64,000 nt of DNA from Luteolibacter ambystomatis (GTDB taxonomy: Bacteria > Verrucomicrobiota > Verrucomicrobiia > Verrucomicrobiales > Akkermansiaceae), in contig NZ_CP073100.1 of assembly GCF_018137965.1 (NCBI RefSeq), forward strand, positions 1,550,001 through 1,614,000, read 5' to 3'. The notes beneath the pieces are model-generated. The model saw only the letters and a program-made list of their open reading frames with translations. It ran no database searches and was not told the DNA's origin. This document shows, one piece after another, positions 61,765-64,000 of this stretch. A program made the position numbers and the translations under genes. Numbering within the stretch: the stretch's first letter is position 1; each line of letters starts with the position of its first letter.

Positions 61765-61871
61765 GCTGGATGCCTGCCCAGGCGTACTGCGCCCCGACAT
61801 CCCGTTGACCCGCTGTTTCGGGTCCGGAGAGGGCGCGGTTGGATTCCTCATCCACTGACTCGAATGCATCC

Positions 61872-63542
61872 ATGAAAACCATTTTCGCCATTGTTCTCAC
61901 AGCGGCCATCGCCGTTCCAATCACCTGGCACTTCGCCCACCGCGAACCCACTCCAACATCATCTGCCGCGACCACTTCCGAACGCAAGGTGCTCTACTAC
62001 CAGAGCACCATGCATCCGTGGATCAAATCGGACAAGCCCGGACGCTGCACGATCTGCGGCATGGAGCTGACCCCTGTCTATGAAGGACGGGCGGATGCCG
62101 CCACGCGTCCGGATCTCGTGATGCTCGATCCAGCCAATGTGCGTGTGCTCCGTGTGGAATCCACCGCGGTGAAAATGCAGCCGCTCGTACGGACGCTCGC
62201 CGTTTCCGGAACCGTTGATGACGACGCCACACGCCATCGCATTGTCTCCGCCTATGTGGACGGTCGAATCGAGAAGCTTCACGTGAATCACATCGGAGCG
62301 GAGATCACCGCAGGCCAGCCGATGATTTCCTTCTATAGCCAGATGTTGCTCGTTGCAGAAGGCGAGTATCGCCTTCTGGAACTCCAGCGCCGCGAATCCG
62401 CCATGACCCGTCTCCGCCAGATGGGTCTGAGCACGGAGCAGATCCAGGCGCTGCCCTCGAAGTCCCCGTCCACCATCACTTCGGATCTCAATGCCCCCAT
62501 GACTGGTACGGTGGTGGCCCAGAAGGTCTATGAGGGCCAGTACGTGAAGCAGGGCGATCCGCTCTTCGAGATCGCCGATTTCTCGACCATGTGGTTCATG
62601 TTCGATGCCTATGAGTCCGATCTGCCATGGCTGCGGGCGGGCCAGGTCGTGGAAGTGCATGCACGCTCGCTTCCGGGCAAAACCATCGAGGGGAAGATCG
62701 CTTTCATCGATCCGAACTTCGACGAAGTCACGCGCGCTACCAAAATCCGAGTGGAACTGCCAAATCCGCTGGTGGACGGCAAACGCCTGCTCGCCCACAA
62801 GGTTTCCGCCGATGGCGAAGTCCGCATTTTCACCCCGGATGTGCTGGCGATTCCACGGTCCGCCGTTCTGCGGACGGGCCCGCGGGCCGTCGTCTATGTC
62901 GATCAAGGTGGCGGAGCCTACCAGCAGCGGGTGATCCAGACGGGACGCAGCGGTGATCAACTGGTGGAAGTCATCTCAGGCTTGAAAGCGGGAGACAAGG
63001 TCGTCACGCAAGGCAATCTCCTCATCGATGGCCAGGCCGAGATCAACCATGGCGCCGAAACCGAACCGATGCCGGAATCAAAAGCGCTGACTTCCGGGGA
63101 GATCACGGCGGCGAAGGACTTCCTCGCTCTCTCCGACGCACTGGCCTCGGCTCTGGGCCGTGACGATTTGGAAGGCTTCAACAAAGAGGCAGCCACCGCC
63201 ATGGACACCACCGCGCGCTTCATCGCCGCGATGAAATCCCGCCCGAATCCCTCCCCCGCCCTCGTCGATCTCGAACAAAACCAGCATCTCCACAGTGCCG
63301 CCACCTTGAAGGATGCGCGCATGCGCTTCCACGCCTTCATCACTGCCGCGGAGGTCGTGTTGCAGCCGCTTCGACATGCCGATGGCACGCCACCTTTCCA
63401 TGTTTGGGAATGCCCGATGGTCCACGAAGCCATCCCCGGCAGCGCGGCGAAAGGACGCTGGATTCAAACCGGCGACCGACCGGGCAACAATCCCTTCTTC
63501 GGCAGTGCCATGCCGGATTGCGGCGAGGAAATCCAACCCTGA
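61872..63542 (+). CDS. cusB: CusB-type efflux adaptor with heavy-metal-binding domains
   Basis: The 556-residue RND periplasmic adaptor has a signal/anchor (IFAIVLTAAIAVPITW), then a heavy-metal-binding domain (YYQSTMHPWIKSDKPGRCTICGMEL) with Met and Cys ligands. The membrane fusion core (GRIEKLHVNHIGAEITAGQP; DLNAPMTGTVVAQKVYEGQY) precedes a C-terminal DUF3347-like part with ECPMVHEAI and MPDCGEEI. With CusA it exports Cu(I)/Ag(I) from the periplasm. A Cys-rich gene precedes it and cusA follows 9 bp later. A weak upstream promoter only is seen. Confidence 0.9.
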   Translation: MKTIFAIVLTAAIAVPITWHFAHREPTPTSSAATTSERKVLYYQSTMHPWIKSDKPGRCTICGMELTPVYEGRADAATRPDLVMLDPANVRVLRVESTAVKMQPLVRTLAVSGTVDDDATRHRIVSAYVDGRIEKLHVNHIGAEITAGQPMISFYSQMLLVAEGEYRLLELQRRESAMTRLRQMGLSTEQIQALPSKSPSTITSDLNAPMTGTVVAQKVYEGQYVKQGDPLFEIADFSTMWFMFDAYESDLPWLRAGQVVEVHARSLPGKTIEGKIAFIDPNFDEVTRATKIRVELPNPLVDGKRLLAHKVSADGEVRIFTPDVLAIPRSAVLRTGPRAVVYVDQGGGAYQQRVIQTGRSGDQLVEVISGLKAGDKVVTQGNLLIDGQAEINHGAETEPMPESKALTSGEITAAKDFLALSDALASALGRDDLEGFNKEAATAMDTTARFIAAMKSRPNPSPALVDLEQNQHLHSAATLKDARMRFHAFITAAEVVLQPLRHADGTPPFHVWECPMVHEAIPGSAAKGRWIQTGDRPGNNPFFGSAMPDCGEEIQP

Positions 63543-63551
63543 GGCAACATC

Positions 63552-64000
63552 ATGATTCATCGCATCATCGAGTGGAGCCTTCGCAACCGCTTCCTCGTTC
63601 TCTGCGGCACTCTCGTGCTGATCGCTTTCGGCATCCGTGCGCTGGTCACCACCCCCGTGGACGCCATTCCGGACCTCACCGAAAACCAGGTGCTCGTCTA
63701 TGCCGATTGGGCGGGGCGCAGTCCGGAAGAAGTCGAGGACCAGGTAACGTATCCACTCTCCACCGGCCTCCAGGGTCTGGCGGGGGTGAAGGAAGTGCGT
63801 GCCACCTCCATGTTCGGCTTCTCGCTGGTGTCCGTGATCTTCGATGAGAAGACCGATACCTACTTCGCCCGCAGCCGGGTGTTGGAACGCCTGAACTTCC
63901 TCCAAAGCACCCTGCCTTCCGGCGTCACCGCACAGCTCGGCCCGGACGCCACCGGCCTCGGCTGGGTCTATCAATACTATCTCGACGTCGATCCGGCGAA
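63552..64000 (+). CDS. cusA: CusA-type RND heavy-metal efflux pump, N-terminal part
   Basis: The first 149 residues of a large (normally about 1050-residue) RND permease lie before the window ends. [19 protein letters not shown], the first helix, and [23 protein letters not shown] are characteristic of the CusA/CzcA heavy-metal subfamily. CusA drives Cu(I)/Ag(I) out with CusB and an outer-membrane channel (CusC), which is not in view. Methionine ligand positions lie beyond the edge, so copper versus zinc/cobalt specificity is unconfirmed. Confidence 0.9.
   Translation, partial: MIHRIIEWSLRNRFLVLCGTLVLIAFGIRALVTTPVDAIPDLTENQVLVYADWAGRSPEEVEDQVTYPLSTGLQGLAGVKEVRATSMFGFSLVSVIFDEKTDTYFARSRVLERLNFLQSTLPSGVTAQLGPDATGLGWVYQYYLDVDPA

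Overview
The window reads as chromosomal DNA from a high-GC bacterium of the phylum Verrucomicrobiota, most likely Verrucomicrobiaceae and Luteolibacter-like. The main reasons are two large secreted proteins that combine a beta-propeller, HEAT-like repeats and a C-terminal CxxCH haem site (the PVC cytochrome type), a LexA gene preceded by a perfect TGTTC-N4-GAACA box (the motif reported for Verrucomicrobia LexA), several PVC-type secreted proteins, and start sites that rarely carry a Shine-Dalgarno sequence. No prophage, insertion sequence, CRISPR array, rRNA or tRNA gene was seen. The gene content is that of an ordinary housekeeping chromosome. The genus is inference.

Layout. 0-10 kb: start of a D,D-carboxypeptidase, lexA with its SOS box, a PVC cytochrome, a TatD nuclease, an operon of a SecD-head-like protein, an M23 peptidase and a RidA protein, transaldolase, a pseudopilin and a Gfo/Idh/MocA dehydrogenase. 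10-19 kb: msrB, an orphan Opp-type ATPase, gspE-gspF, a 2OG-Fe(II) oxygenase behind a second PVC cytochrome, and an ABC-2 type ATPase. 19-29 kb: sucA-sucB, a SWIM-SNF2 helicase, two paralogous secreted proteins and a thioredoxin-like protein. 29-38 kb: small membrane proteins, two rRNA m5C methyltransferases, a glutathionyl-hydroquinone reductase-like protein, and a cytochrome c assembly operon (PVC-type lipoprotein, ResB, CcsA). 38-54 kb: psd, glnD, tandem alpha/beta hydrolases, a coiled-coil/TPR protein, zinc-ribbon and FKBP proteins, UPF0173, mazG-rsmH, DUF3472, DJ-1 and RDD proteins. 54-64 kb: ffh, a polysaccharide deacetylase, purC, an NHL/Gly-rich operon divergent from an AraC regulator, and the start of a CusB-CusA copper/silver efflux operon.

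How the parts fit. The ResB/CcsA operon would attach haem to secreted CxxCH proteins such as the two PVC cytochromes. GspE/GspF and the pseudopilin are pieces of a type II secretion or type IV pilus machine. SucAB supplies the TCA 2-oxoglutarate dehydrogenase, but its E2 has no visible E3-binding domain.

The most unusual signals are (1) a recurring promoter layout in which the -10 box ends only 5-11 nt before the start codon, implying many leaderless or nearly leaderless mRNAs; (2) inverted pairs of GTAG-headed stem-loops between convergent genes, resembling REP/BIME elements; (3) the two nearly identical lipoyl domains and missing subunit-binding domain of SucB; and (4) a stand-alone SecD-head-like secreted protein translationally coupled to an M23 peptidase. 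I found no complete exotic system such as a defence island or biosynthetic cluster.
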